Below are positions 1-7,272 of a stretch of DNA of 44,264 bases, piece after piece. Origin of the DNA: Actinomycetes bacterium (GTDB lineage Bacteria > Actinomycetota > Acidimicrobiia > Acidimicrobiales > Palsa-688); NCBI GenBank assembly GCA_021788115.1, contig JAJYLA010000012.1, positions 1-44,264 on the forward strand, given 5' to 3'. Numbering within the stretch: position 1 is the first letter of the stretch; every line of letters begins with the position of its first letter. A program made the position numbers and the translations under genes. The notes beneath the pieces were generated by a model. It was not told the origin of the DNA, made no database searches, and was given only the letters and a program-made list of their open reading frames with translations.

Positions 1-71
1 GCCCGCCGGCGCACCCCGTGAACCCCTTGGCCGCCCCGGCCTGCCCTCCCCGACGCCGGCGCGACCGGCCA

Positions 72-128
72 CCCCGACTCGACCCCCCTCCCCCGACTCG
101 ACCACCCTCCCCCGACTCGACCACCCCG
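72..128. repeat. 19-bp tandem repeat, three copies
   Basis: Copies start at 72, 91 and 110, each beginning CCCCGACTCGACC, with one or two differences in the last six bases. They lie upstream of the ligase promoter in apparently non-coding DNA. Function unknown; slippage is the simplest origin. Confidence 0.8.
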
Positions 129-307
129 CCCTCGAGCACCACCATGGCCCAAACCCCCAGCAGCCGGAACAGCACCTTCTTGACACGCACGCCTTGCCCC
201 CCGACCGGATCCCACCGTGAACGGCGACAAACCGCAGACAGGACAAGTGTCGCGTGCGCTCGCGGACGGTCGGCCCACCCACCCGCGAAAGCGTCGCAAG
301 TCCCGAT

Positions 308-320
308 TATCATCCCGGTC
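308..320 (+). promoter_or_regulatory. -10 box for a leaderless ligase transcript
   Basis: TATCAT at 308-313 is followed by 7 nt and then GTG at 321. This is the TANNNT-N6/7-RTG arrangement seen before several other genes in the window, and it supports 321 as the start although no Shine-Dalgarno sequence is present. No good -35 is visible. Confidence 0.5.
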
Positions 321-1892
321 GTGAGGGAGGGCGACTGGGAGACGATCCCTTCACTGCTGCGGGCACGGGCAGCAACCGGCGGCGAGTTCCTCGTCGTGGG
401 GGACCGGAGGGTGAGCTTCGCCGAACTTGACGACCTTGCTGCCCGGGTGGCCGGGGGCCTCGCGGCGAGAGGCATCCATCCGGGCGACCGGGTGGCGGTG
501 TGCGCACCCAACGGGCTGGAGTGGTTGGCGCTGTTCTTCGGGGCGGCCCGGCTCGGCGCCGCGGTCGTGACCCTCAACCCCCGATACCGGGAGCGAGAGC
601 TCGATTATATGATTGCCCACTCGGGGGCGCGATTGGTGCTCAGCGTCGCCCGGACAGCCGAGTGGGATTTCGCCAGCTACTTCGAGAGCTCCCGCTCCCG
701 GCTCCCGGACCTCGAGGAAGTGGTCTACACCGGCGAGGGCGCCCCGCCCGGATGCGCCCGCTTCGACGATCTGGCCGGGGATGCCGCGCCGCCGGACGTG
801 GCGCCCGGCCCGGGCACAGCGGCGATGATCCTTTACACGTCTGGGACCACCGGCCGCCCGAAGGGAGCGGTGCTCACCCACCGCAGCATGCTGGCGTCGG
901 CCGCCGCTCAGGCGAGCCATCTGGGCTGGGACAGGAGCACGGCCTCGGTGATGGCCATGCCGCTCAACCATGTCGGCGGCATCACCTGCGGGATCCTCTC
1001 GTCCTTGGTGTCCGGGGGCCGGGTCGTGCTTCTGCCGGGATTCTCCCCCGCTGCTGTCCTGGCCGAGGCGACGCGTCACCGGGTGGGCGTGCTTGCGGGG
1101 GTGCCGACCATGTGGGTGATGATGCTCGCGCGTCTCCACCAGGACCCGAAGAGCTACGACCTGTCGTCGGTCCGCGTCGCCGTCGTCGGGGGCTCGATCC
1201 TCGACCCGACCCTGGCTGCCCAGGTGGCCGAAGCCCTCCCCGCCGCCGTCTTGGTCAACCTCTACGGCCTCTCGGAGTCCTCAGGGGCGTCGGTGTTGTC
1301 CGCGCCCGGCGACGACCTCGCGACGGTCACCCGCAGCATCGGTGTGGTCATCGACGGTTTCGAGGCCCGCGTGGTGGGGGCGGACGGCCGGCAGCTTCCG
1401 CCGGGAGTGCCGGGAGAACTTCAGCTGCGCGGCGACTGCGTGGCGGCCGGCTACTGGAACCTGCCCGAGGAGACCGCCGCCGCGTTCCTGCCCGACGGAT
1501 GGTTGGCCACCGGCGACGTGGCGGAAGTCGAACCGGACGGCCACCTGATCCTCCACGGGCGTACCAAGGAGATGTACATCTCCGGAGGGTTCAACGTGTA
1601 CCCGGCCGAGGTCGAAGCGGTGCTGGGCGCCCATCCCTCGGTCGCGCTGGCTGCCGGCTTCGGCATCGGCGACTCCGTGTACGGGGAGGTCGGGTGCTAC
1701 GCCGTCGTACCGCGTGCTGGCGCCGAGCCGTCGCCGGCCGACCTGATCGCCTGGTGCGCGGGCCGCCTCGCCGACTACAAGGTGCCGCGGACGATCATCG
1801 TCGTCGATGACGTGCCTCTCACCCCCGCCGGCAAGGTCGCCAAGGCCGAGCTTCGAGCGCGGCTGGGCTACAGCCGCGGCGAATCGTCGTGA
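321..1892 (+). CDS. class I adenylate-forming acyl-CoA synthetase/ligase
   Basis: A 523-residue ANL-superfamily enzyme that would activate a carboxylic acid with ATP and transfer it to CoA in the cytosol. Visible motifs are the phosphate-binding loop YTSGTTGRPKG (residues 172-182), a YGLSESSG adenine-site motif where the family usually has YGxTE, the GDVAEVEPDGHL and GRTKEMYISGG hinge region, and the C-terminal catalytic Lys505 in LTPAGKVAK. Length is normal for medium/long-chain acyl-CoA synthetases and o-succinylbenzoate-CoA ligases. GTG 321 was chosen because the family N-terminus begins there and a -10 box lies 7 nt upstream. An upstream in-frame ATG at 144 would add unrelated low-complexity residues. 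The gene stands alone, so the acid substrate cannot be inferred. Confidence 0.85.
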   Translation: MREGDWETIPSLLRARAATGGEFLVVGDRRVSFAELDDLAARVAGGLAARGIHPGDRVAVCAPNGLEWLALFFGAARLGAAVVTLNPRYRERELDYMIAHSGARLVLSVARTAEWDFASYFESSRSRLPDLEEVVYTGEGAPPGCARFDDLAGDAAPPDVAPGPGTAAMILYTSGTTGRPKGAVLTHRSMLASAAAQASHLGWDRSTASVMAMPLNHVGGITCGILSSLVSGGRVVLLPGFSPAAVLAEATRHRVGVLAGVPTMWVMMLARLHQDPKSYDLSSVRVAVVGGSILDPTLAAQVAEALPAAVLVNLYGLSESSGASVLSAPGDDLATVTRSIGVVIDGFEARVVGADGRQLPPGVPGELQLRGDCVAAGYWNLPEETAAAFLPDGWLATGDVAEVEPDGHLILHGRTKEMYISGGFNVYPAEVEAVLGAHPSVALAAGFGIGDSVYGEVGCYAVVPRAGAEPSPADLIAWCAGRLADYKVPRTIIVVDDVPLTPAGKVAKAELRARLGYSRGESS

Positions 1893-2052
1893 CCCGACCC
1901 CTGTTCCGCGTCGGCGGGCCCTGCTGACGCCTGGACGGGTAGCACGACTCGAGCGCCGCCACAGGGCGTCGTGTCAACGGAGCCCGAGCCACCAGGTCCT
2001 CCTTCGCCACGCTCGGCGCAACGCGGCATTCGGCCCCGCCGGATCGCCCCCT

Positions 2053-3015
2053 TCAGCCTCCAGCACCCGCCGGCAGCGGTGCGGGGCCGGCCCCGATTGC
2101 CGTCAGGTCGGCGGGGCGGGCGGCGCCGAGCGGCGCCGGACCGTCGGCCAGGCTCTCGACGCGGACCGTCGCGCCGGAGTGGGGCGCGTCGACCATGTCG
2201 TCGTGGCCGATGTAGATGCCGACGTGGCCGGGAAGGCCGGGAAGGAACTCGCCGGGGTTGAAGAAGACCAGGTCACCCGGTTGGATCTGGCTGAGCGGGA
2301 CGTGTGGAAGGGTGGACCACTGCGCTTCGGATGTCCGCGGGATGGCGACCCCGGCGGCGGCGTACGCGGCCTGGGTCAGACCAGAGCAGTCGAAGCCGAC
2401 GCCGGGCGTTTCGCCGCCCCAGCGGTAGGGGGTCCCGATCTGGGCGAGGGCATAGCTGACAGCGGTGCTCGCGGCGGGGCTCGTGGCGCCGGCTGGGGCG
2501 GCGTACGCGCCGGCCTCGGCGAGGACCTCGGCGACGTACCCCCGATCGTGGTTGTACGCGTAGACGGCGGCCGGTAGGTCGGCGCCATCCCGCGCGCCGT
2601 TGGCGCACAGGTCACGGGCGGCGGCGTAGATGGCGTCGACGGGATCGTCGGGGCTGGGCGGGTTCGCTCCGCCGGGCGGGATCGGACGGTCGTATCGGGC
2701 GAAGGTCGCGGGCTCGAACTGCATAGGTCCCCGTGCGCCGGCCGGAGAGACGTGATCATCGCGTCCCTGCCCGGTCTCGACCGCCCCGATCCCCGCCAGG
2801 ACGGTCCAGGACAGGCCGGGGCAGGTGGCGGCCGCGGCGCGGTACGCCCGAAGGTACACGGCCGGGATCCGGGCCACTGCCTGCGCCGAGGGGGCGACGC
2901 CCCAAGGCGTGGCGGTTCCCAGCGGTGCGGCGAGCGCCGCCACGGCGAGTCCCGCACCGACGGGCAGCCCCATCGCCACGAAGGCCCCGCCGGCGACAGC
3001 GGCACGAAGGCTCAA
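2053..3015 (-). CDS. secreted transglycosylase-like / NlpC-P60 peptidoglycan hydrolase
   Basis: A 320-residue exported wall hydrolase. After a signal-like hydrophobic N-terminus (residues 3-35) comes a lytic-transglycosylase/lysozyme-like domain (about 47-165). It has a catalytic-type Glu80 in GAVETG, then GPMQFEPATF and AVYAYNHD motifs. A C-terminal NlpC/P60 endopeptidase domain (about 183-290) carries Cys210 in FDCSG, His264 in GHVGIY and His279. It would cut both glycan and stem peptide. I chose TTG at 3015 because AGGGAGGGAA sits 5-7 nt upstream and the signal peptide starts there; longer starts (ATG 3120) would bury the signal. It is divergent from the pseudokinase-FHA pair, which suggests shared control in wall remodelling. 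Confidence 0.85.
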   Translation of the reverse strand: MSLRAAVAGGAFVAMGLPVGAGLAVAALAAPLGTATPWGVAPSAQAVARIPAVYLRAYRAAAATCPGLSWTVLAGIGAVETGQGRDDHVSPAGARGPMQFEPATFARYDRPIPPGGANPPSPDDPVDAIYAAARDLCANGARDGADLPAAVYAYNHDRGYVAEVLAEAGAYAAPAGATSPAASTAVSYALAQIGTPYRWGGETPGVGFDCSGLTQAAYAAAGVAIPRTSEAQWSTLPHVPLSQIQPGDLVFFNPGEFLPGLPGHVGIYIGHDDMVDAPHSGATVRVESLADGPAPLGAARPADLTAIGAGPAPLPAGAGG

Positions 3016-3104
3016 GGCCGTTCCCTCCCTTCGAGGCGCCGGCTTACGGGTCCCCGGCGCCGCGTTCACGCCGGCCCCCGGTTCGACCGGCCATCCAGTT
3101 CTCC

Positions 3105-3145
3105 TCCGTAGATATTTCATTATGTCATAGTGTATTTGATTGAAA
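3105..3145. promoter_or_regulatory. AT-rich divergent promoter island
   Basis: About 40 bp of AT-rich DNA between the NlpC/P60 gene (minus) and the pseudokinase gene (plus), in sharp contrast to the flanks. It contains CATAAT on the minus strand as a possible -10 and AGTGTATTTGATTGAA on the plus strand (3129-3144). The TTTGATT/GAA element recurs near 27898-27910. Exact -35/-10 assignments are uncertain. Confidence 0.45.
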
Positions 3146-3214
3146 CAGAGGCAGTTCCCCCTGCGTCCGGCGCCGGGTACGCTCTCGGTCGCTGCGCCTA
3201 CGCCGGAGGGTGCC

Positions 3215-4018
3215 TTGAGGTCCAAAATCGCCGACTACCGGGTAATAGAGGTCGTGCCCCCCGCAAATGACGGCGCGCGCCGCTACCTCTGCCGCCCGCC
3301 CGAGCGTCTGGGTGCCGACGAGGAACCGGTCCTGGTGACCGAGATCTCCGTCGACGCCGCCGGGTGGCGGCCCCTCACGGACCTCCTGGTCCGCCTCGCC
3401 TCGGCCGGATCGGCCCATCTGGTTCGGCTCCTCGAGGTGGGACCCGACCCCGACGCCGGCGGCGGACTGTATCTCGCGTCCGAGGCGTCCGCCGGCGGCG
3501 GCGTCGCCGATCCGGCCACACCCCTCGACGGCCCGGGCCGGCTTCGGGCGCTCGCCGACGCTGCCCGGGGAGCGCACGGGATGCACGAGGTCGGCGTGGC
3601 GCACGGGGCCATCGGGCCGGGCTCGATCGTGATGTCCGAGCGCGGCGCCCTGCTCGCGCCGCCACCCCTCGGCGGCCCGCCCGGGCTGGTGCTCCGCGCT
3701 GGCGGCTGGAAGGACGTGGTGACGGTCTATCCGGGGCTGCTTCGAGGCGAGGAGCCGTCGCGTGCGTCCGACGTGTGGTCCCTGGCGGCCACCTTGCACG
3801 GCCTGCTCTCCGACCGGCCGCTCTACCGTGGCATGGAGAGCGACCCCCCGGTGACGGCGATACAGCGGGTGATCTTCGCCCGGCCGGACGTCGACCCCTC
3901 GCTGCCCGCCGGCGTGGCGGCGACGATCGCGTCCTGTCTGGAGTCCGATCCCGCGCTCCGGCCGGCGACCGCGGCCGAGTTGGCGGACCGCCTCGATGCG
4001 ACGGAGATGGGCGGATGA
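3215..4018 (+). CDS. Ser/Thr protein kinase-like pseudokinase
   Basis: A 267-residue kinase-fold protein that appears inactive. The C-lobe is recognisable: HGAIGPGSIV (about 130-139) stands where active kinases have HRDxKPxN. ASDVWSLAATLHGLL (184-198) matches the F-helix motif SDVYSLGxxLYELL. A final CLESDPALRPATAAEL resembles the usual kinase C-terminus. The catalytic Asp of HRD is missing, the DFG position reads APPPL, and no VAIK-type lysine is evident, so phosphotransfer is unlikely and scaffolding or ligand sensing is more plausible. TTG 3215 is chosen because GGAGGG lies 4-5 nt upstream; an ATG at 3140 would add an unconserved 25-residue extension. The stop overlaps the next gene's ATG by 4 nt (ATGA), so the pair is translationally coupled. 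Confidence 0.7.
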   Translation: MRSKIADYRVIEVVPPANDGARRYLCRPPERLGADEEPVLVTEISVDAAGWRPLTDLLVRLASAGSAHLVRLLEVGPDPDAGGGLYLASEASAGGGVADPATPLDGPGRLRALADAARGAHGMHEVGVAHGAIGPGSIVMSERGALLAPPPLGGPPGLVLRAGGWKDVVTVYPGLLRGEEPSRASDVWSLAATLHGLLSDRPLYRGMESDPPVTAIQRVIFARPDVDPSLPAGVAATIASCLESDPALRPATAAELADRLDATEMGG

Positions 4019-5484
4019 TCGAGCGGGTGGTCGTCATGCCGGGCCCGGGAACGGTCATCCGCTACGGAGGGATCGTGATCTGGGCGGATCCGTCGGCATC
4101 GCCGGCGTTGGTCAGTTTTCTCACGCAGTCGGCCCGCAACCTCGCAGCGTCGACTCGGGGGGGACGACAGATCGCCGACCACATCGCGGAGGTGTTGGCC
4201 AACCGGGATCCGGAGCCGGGGGTGGCCTTCGTCGTGATGGGTCCGAGCGACCACGGTTGGGCGTCGCTGATGCACGGCCCGGTCCAGGCGTGGGACGGCG
4301 CGCAGTGGCTGTCCCCGAGGCCGAGCCCCGGATGGTTGCAAGCGATCCTCACCCCGCAGCCGTCGGTGACGGTCGGCCGGGCGGGGACCCCCATGCCCAC
4401 CTTGCACCCGGACTCGATGCTCGACTTCGAAGCGGGCGTCGTTCCCGGAGCCGGTTTCGTGCTCGTCCCGACCCCGGATCGCCGGCTGCGGACTGGGCGC
4501 CCGGCCGACACAGGCGCCGCCGGAGCCGCCGAGGCCGCCCAGGCCCCCGCCCAGGCCATCCCCGCCGCCCCCGCCGCCGACGAAGACGAGGCCACCGAGC
4601 TTCTCTCCACTGCCGGCGTGGCGCCGGCGGCTCAACCGGTCGCGGCTGCCGGCGTGGCGCTGGCGGCTCAACCGGACGCGACTGCCGGCGTCGCGCCGGC
4701 GGCTCAACCGGACGCGGCTGCCGGCGTGGCGCCGGCGGCTGAAACAGACGACACGCCCGGCGAGGCGCCGGCCACTCAGGTTCTTCCGGCCCTCGGAGGC
4801 GCCCGCGCCGCGGGACCCCTTGCGGCCGGTGCCGGCGCTGCTCCGGAATCTCAACCTCCACCTCAGGGTGAGCCTTCGCCGGGCCTCCCTCCGGCTGTGG
4901 CTGGGCCGGGAACGCTCGGGTCGATCGACCTGCGCGCCGTGGGAGCTGTCCCGGCGACCCCGCTGCCGATCGGGGTGGGACCCGACAAGCCCGTCGCCGG
5001 CGCCGCCATGGTCGCCGGCGTCCTGTGCCCCCGCGGGCATTTCAACAGACCGGGCACGACAGCGTGCGTTCGCTGCTCCATGGCCATACCCCCCGGATCC
5101 GCGGACAACGTCAGCGGCAGCCGGCCCCCGCTCGGGGTCCTCGTCGCCGACGACGGCGCCGTCTACCGCCTCGACGCGGGCTACCTGGTCGGATCGGACC
5201 CGGTGCACGACCCGACGGTGAGCGGCGGCCTTGCGCGACCTCTGGAGCTGCCCGGCGACAACGTGGTTGCCTCCCACGCCGAGATCCGCTTGCACGGCTG
5301 GGACGTCACCGTCATCGACCGGGGCTCGCCGGGAGGAACCCACCTCTTCGAGCCCGGCGCCGGCGAGTGGACCCGGGTGAAGCCCTTCGAGCAGAGGCGG
5401 CTTCGACCCGGCACCCACGTGGCCTTCGCGCAGAGGATCGTGACGTTCGCCGCCCCCTGGATCGCCGAGGACACCCCCCGCTGA
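4015..5484 (+). CDS. FHA-domain protein with zinc ribbon and Ala-rich repeats
   Basis: A 489-residue soluble protein starting at an ATG that overlaps the pseudokinase stop. Residues 1-160 form a globular domain I do not recognise. Residues 165-320 are an Ala/Pro-rich linker with four 12-residue repeats. Then come a zinc-ribbon-like motif (Cys338, His342, Cys351, Cys354) and a C-terminal FHA-like domain (about 380-475). Canonical FHA residues are poorly kept: the GR motif reads GS, and the SxxH motif reads VVASH, so the phosphothreonine-contacting Arg and Ser seem lost while the His remains. Together with the inactive kinase partner this suggests a non-catalytic signalling pair, possibly tied to the divergent wall hydrolase. 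That function is inference. Confidence 0.7.
   Translation: MIERVVVMPGPGTVIRYGGIVIWADPSASPALVSFLTQSARNLAASTRGGRQIADHIAEVLANRDPEPGVAFVVMGPSDHGWASLMHGPVQAWDGAQWLSPRPSPGWLQAILTPQPSVTVGRAGTPMPTLHPDSMLDFEAGVVPGAGFVLVPTPDRRLRTGRPADTGAAGAAEAAQAPAQAIPAAPAADEDEATELLSTAGVAPAAQPVAAAGVALAAQPDATAGVAPAAQPDAAAGVAPAAETDDTPGEAPATQVLPALGGARAAGPLAAGAGAAPESQPPPQGEPSPGLPPAVAGPGTLGSIDLRAVGAVPATPLPIGVGPDKPVAGAAMVAGVLCPRGHFNRPGTTACVRCSMAIPPGSADNVSGSRPPLGVLVADDGAVYRLDAGYLVGSDPVHDPTVSGGLARPLELPGDNVVASHAEIRLHGWDVTVIDRGSPGGTHLFEPGAGEWTRVKPFEQRRLRPGTHVAFAQRIVTFAAPWIAEDTPR
4609..4752 (+). repeat. 36-bp coding repeat, four copies
   Basis: Copies at 4609, 4645, 4681 and 4717 encode 12-residue units of the type AGVAPAAQPDA. 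They sit in the disordered linker of the FHA protein. The last copy diverges at its end. Copy number may vary between strains. Confidence 0.85.
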
Positions 5485-5495
5485 CGGCCACGACC

Positions 5496-5516
5496 GCCGG
5501 CACCGCGCCTGCCGGC
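5496..5516. terminator. hairpin between convergent genes
   Basis: GCCGGCA (5496-5502) and TGCCGGC (5510-5516) form a perfect 7-bp stem with a 7-nt loop, 12 nt after both convergent stop codons. No U-tract follows, as is common in high-GC actinobacteria. Confidence 0.5.
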
Positions 5517-5527
5517 AGCAGGGCCGT

Positions 5528-5902
5528 TCACTGCACCTTGCTGCGGTACTGCGGACAGTAGGTGTCGACCGCCGCGGTGATGACGGTCCCAAGATCCTCC
5601 GACGGGAGCGGGTTGTGTCCCTCGAGCAGGACGAGGCGGTCGGCGAGCTGCTGGTAGGAGGCACCGGATCGAAAAGCGTCGCAAGCGGCGTGGCCGAGGC
5701 GCACGAGCTGCACGTCGCTGCGGTAGCCGCCGACGTCGGAGGCCTGCGAGTGCACGGCCGAGAGGAACTGCGAGTCCAGCGCGCTCGACGCCCCTGACTC
5801 CGCCCTCGCGCACCCGGCTCCGAGGGCCACGACGGCGGCCAGGCAGGCGGCGACCGGCGCGCCCCTGCTGCGTCCCCGACGGAAATGCGGACCGCGGCCC
5901 AC
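5528..5902 (-). CDS. DUF732 family exported protein
   Basis: A 124-residue small exported protein. A basic N-terminus and a hydrophobic stretch (about 14-31) end at Cys31 in LGAGC. This is only a weak lipobox because the -3 residue is not Leu/Val, so either a lipoprotein or a cleaved secreted protein is possible. The rest fits DUF732, known mainly from mycobacteria: FLSAVHSQ, then GHAACDAFRSG, then a C-terminal AAVDTYCPQY, with two conserved Cys after the signal. Function of the family is unknown. GTG 5902 is selected because TACACT lies exactly 6 nt upstream, the leaderless pattern of this genome, and no in-frame alternative keeps the signal peptide. Confidence 0.7.
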   Translation of the reverse strand: MGRGPHFRRGRSRGAPVAACLAAVVALGAGCARAESGASSALDSQFLSAVHSQASDVGGYRSDVQLVRLGHAACDAFRSGASYQQLADRLVLLEGHNPLPSEDLGTVITAAVDTYCPQYRSKVQ

Positions 5903-5914
5903 GCCGGGAGTGTA
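5903..5914 (-). promoter_or_regulatory. -10 box for leaderless DUF732 gene
   Basis: Reading the minus strand, TACACT (5914-5909) is followed by 6 nt and the GTG start at 5902. There is no Shine-Dalgarno. It fixes the start codon. Confidence 0.5.
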
Positions 5915-5962
5915 GGGAAAAGGCGGCGCGCATAGGGACCGCGATGAGCCATCCTGACCGGG

Positions 5963-6349
5963 ATGGCACCGGCATCCACCATGTACGAGCGCGTCGGCGG
6001 CGACGAGTTCTTCGAGACTCTGACGAGGCGCTTCTATGACGCCGTAGCCTCCGACGCGGTGCTGCGCCCCCTCTACCCCGCAGATCCGCGGGCCTTCGAG
6101 GGCTCCCGACGGCGCCTGCGCGACTTTCTCATCCAGTACTGGGGCGGTCCGGACCGCTACCGCCGGTCCCGCGGAGACGCCCGGCTCCGCGAGCGGCACC
6201 TGAGATTCCCGGTCGACGCGGCCGCACGGGACGCCTGGCTGTCGCACATGGGCGACGCCGTGCGCGCCGCGGGGCTGCGCCCACTCGACGAGACGCAGAT
6301 GCTCAGCCACTTTCGGGCCACGGCCGATCACCTGGTCAACACGCCGTGA
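5963..6349 (+). CDS. glbO: group II truncated haemoglobin (trHbO-like)
   Basis: A 128-residue 2-over-2 globin. Key haem-pocket residues of group II proteins are visible: Tyr25 (B10), Tyr38 (CD1), proximal His79 (F8, in RERHLRF) and Trp92 (G8, in DAWLSHM). Each is offset only 2-4 positions from M. tuberculosis trHbO. Such proteins bind O2 and NO and have been linked to oxygen delivery to oxidases and peroxide/NO chemistry. ATG 5963 is used; ATG 5981 directly before YERVGG is an alternative that would remove six non-conserved residues. Its TGA overlaps the GTG of the following hydrolase (GTGA), so the two genes form an operon. Confidence 0.88.
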   Translation: MAPASTMYERVGGDEFFETLTRRFYDAVASDAVLRPLYPADPRAFEGSRRRLRDFLIQYWGGPDRYRRSRGDARLRERHLRFPVDAAARDAWLSHMGDAVRAAGLRPLDETQMLSHFRATADHLVNTP

Positions 6350-7227
6350 CACCGCGCGCCCGCGCCCCCGGCGCGAAGCCTCGGGGCGCCCCGCGCAGCC
6401 GGGCCTGCCCGATGGTGGCGGACAGATACGGCTCGGGGCCGGCGGTGGTGCTGCTGCACGGCCAGCCGGGCTCGGCGCGGGTCTGGAGCGGGGTCGTCCC
6501 GCTTCTCTGCGACCGCTTCGCCCTGCTCGTCCCCGACCGGCCGGGCTATGGGCGGACGGGCGGCGCCGCCGGCGGGTTCACCGACAACGCCGGCGCCCTG
6601 ATCGCCCTGCTCGACTCCGCCGGGGTGGAGCGGGCCATCCTCGTCGGGCACAGCTGGGGCGGCGGCGTGGCCCTCGCGGCCGCCGAGGAGTTCCCCGGCC
6701 GCGTGGCCGCGCTGGTGCTGGCAGCCTCGGTCGGGCCGGGGGAGAACGTCACCTGGATCGACCGGGTGCTCGCCGCCCCGCTGATCGGCGACGCCATCGC
6801 AGCGCTCACCCTCGGCGTCGTCGGCGGGCTGCTCAACGCTGCCCGGCTGCGGCGTTCGGCCGACCGCCATCTGAGCGGGCGACCCCACGAGGCGCTCCGG
6901 GACGCAACCGGGATGACCGGCGCGACCGGGGCGGGAGTGTGGCGGTCCTTCGTCGTCGAGCAACGCGCCTACGTGCAGGAGCTCGAGGGCCTGGCGGGCG
7001 GGCTGCGCCGCATCCAGGTGCCGGTCGCGGTCGTGCACGGCACCCATGACCGCACCGTCGCGCCCCACGTCGGCGAGCAGCTCTCGGGGGCGATCCCCGG
7101 CGCCACCCACACCGCGGTGGCCGACGCGCACCACTACCTTCCGCACGAGCACCCCGAGGTGATCGCCGCGGCGGTCGAGGAAGTCGCCCGCCGCTCGAAC
7201 CCCACCCGTCTCGAGCGAGGCGCGTGA
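6346..7227 (+). CDS. alpha/beta hydrolase
   Basis: A 293-residue alpha/beta-hydrolase fold enzyme. It shows the oxyanion-side motif LLHGQPGS (36-43), nucleophile Ser103 in GHSWGGG, acid Asp235 in HGTHDRT, and catalytic His262 or 263 near the C-terminus. A variable cap lies between about 135 and 210. Similar enzymes include esterases, epoxide hydrolases and haloperoxidase-like proteins; the substrate is not predictable. GTG 6346 overlaps the haemoglobin stop by 4 nt and is preferred for coupling. ATG 6412 (MVADRYG) is a credible shorter start, because the first 22 residues are Arg/Pro-rich and not family-like. Confidence 0.8.
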   Translation: MTPRARAPGAKPRGAPRSRACPMVADRYGSGPAVVLLHGQPGSARVWSGVVPLLCDRFALLVPDRPGYGRTGGAAGGFTDNAGALIALLDSAGVERAILVGHSWGGGVALAAAEEFPGRVAALVLAASVGPGENVTWIDRVLAAPLIGDAIAALTLGVVGGLLNAARLRRSADRHLSGRPHEALRDATGMTGATGAGVWRSFVVEQRAYVQELEGLAGGLRRIQVPVAVVHGTHDRTVAPHVGEQLSGAIPGATHTAVADAHHYLPHEHPEVIAAAVEEVARRSNPTRLERGA

Positions 7228-7228
7228 C

Positions 7229-7250
7229 GGGCGGGCAAACAGAGCCGCCC
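7229..7250. terminator. weak hairpin between convergent genes
   Basis: GGGCGG (7229-7234) pairs with CCGCCC (7245-7250) across a 10-nt loop, just after the hydrolase stop and before the ftsX stop. A short stem without a U-tract makes this a tentative bidirectional terminator. Confidence 0.3.
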
Positions 7251-7272
7251 CGACCCTCGAGGCCTCCGAAGC

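Larger units (their letters stand above)
1..320. other. non-coding start of window, low complexity
   Basis: An open frame continuous with the ligase gene downstream runs through this stretch. Its translation is Pro/Arg/Thr-rich and resembles no adenylate-forming enzyme N-terminus. The first residues that fit the family follow the GTG at 321. I see a 19-bp tandem repeat at 72-128, pyrimidine-rich low-complexity DNA around it, and a -10-like box at 308-313. No gene is supported here. Confidence 0.55.

Noticed and set aside
3118-3120. ATG 3120 as start of the NlpC/P60 gene
   Set aside because: It would place 35 extra residues before the signal peptide and lies inside the AT-rich promoter; TTG 3015 has a strong ribosome site.
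7228-7272. smpB/tmRNA expected after ftsX
   Set aside because: Only 45 nt separate ftsX from the convergent hydrolase; nothing fits.
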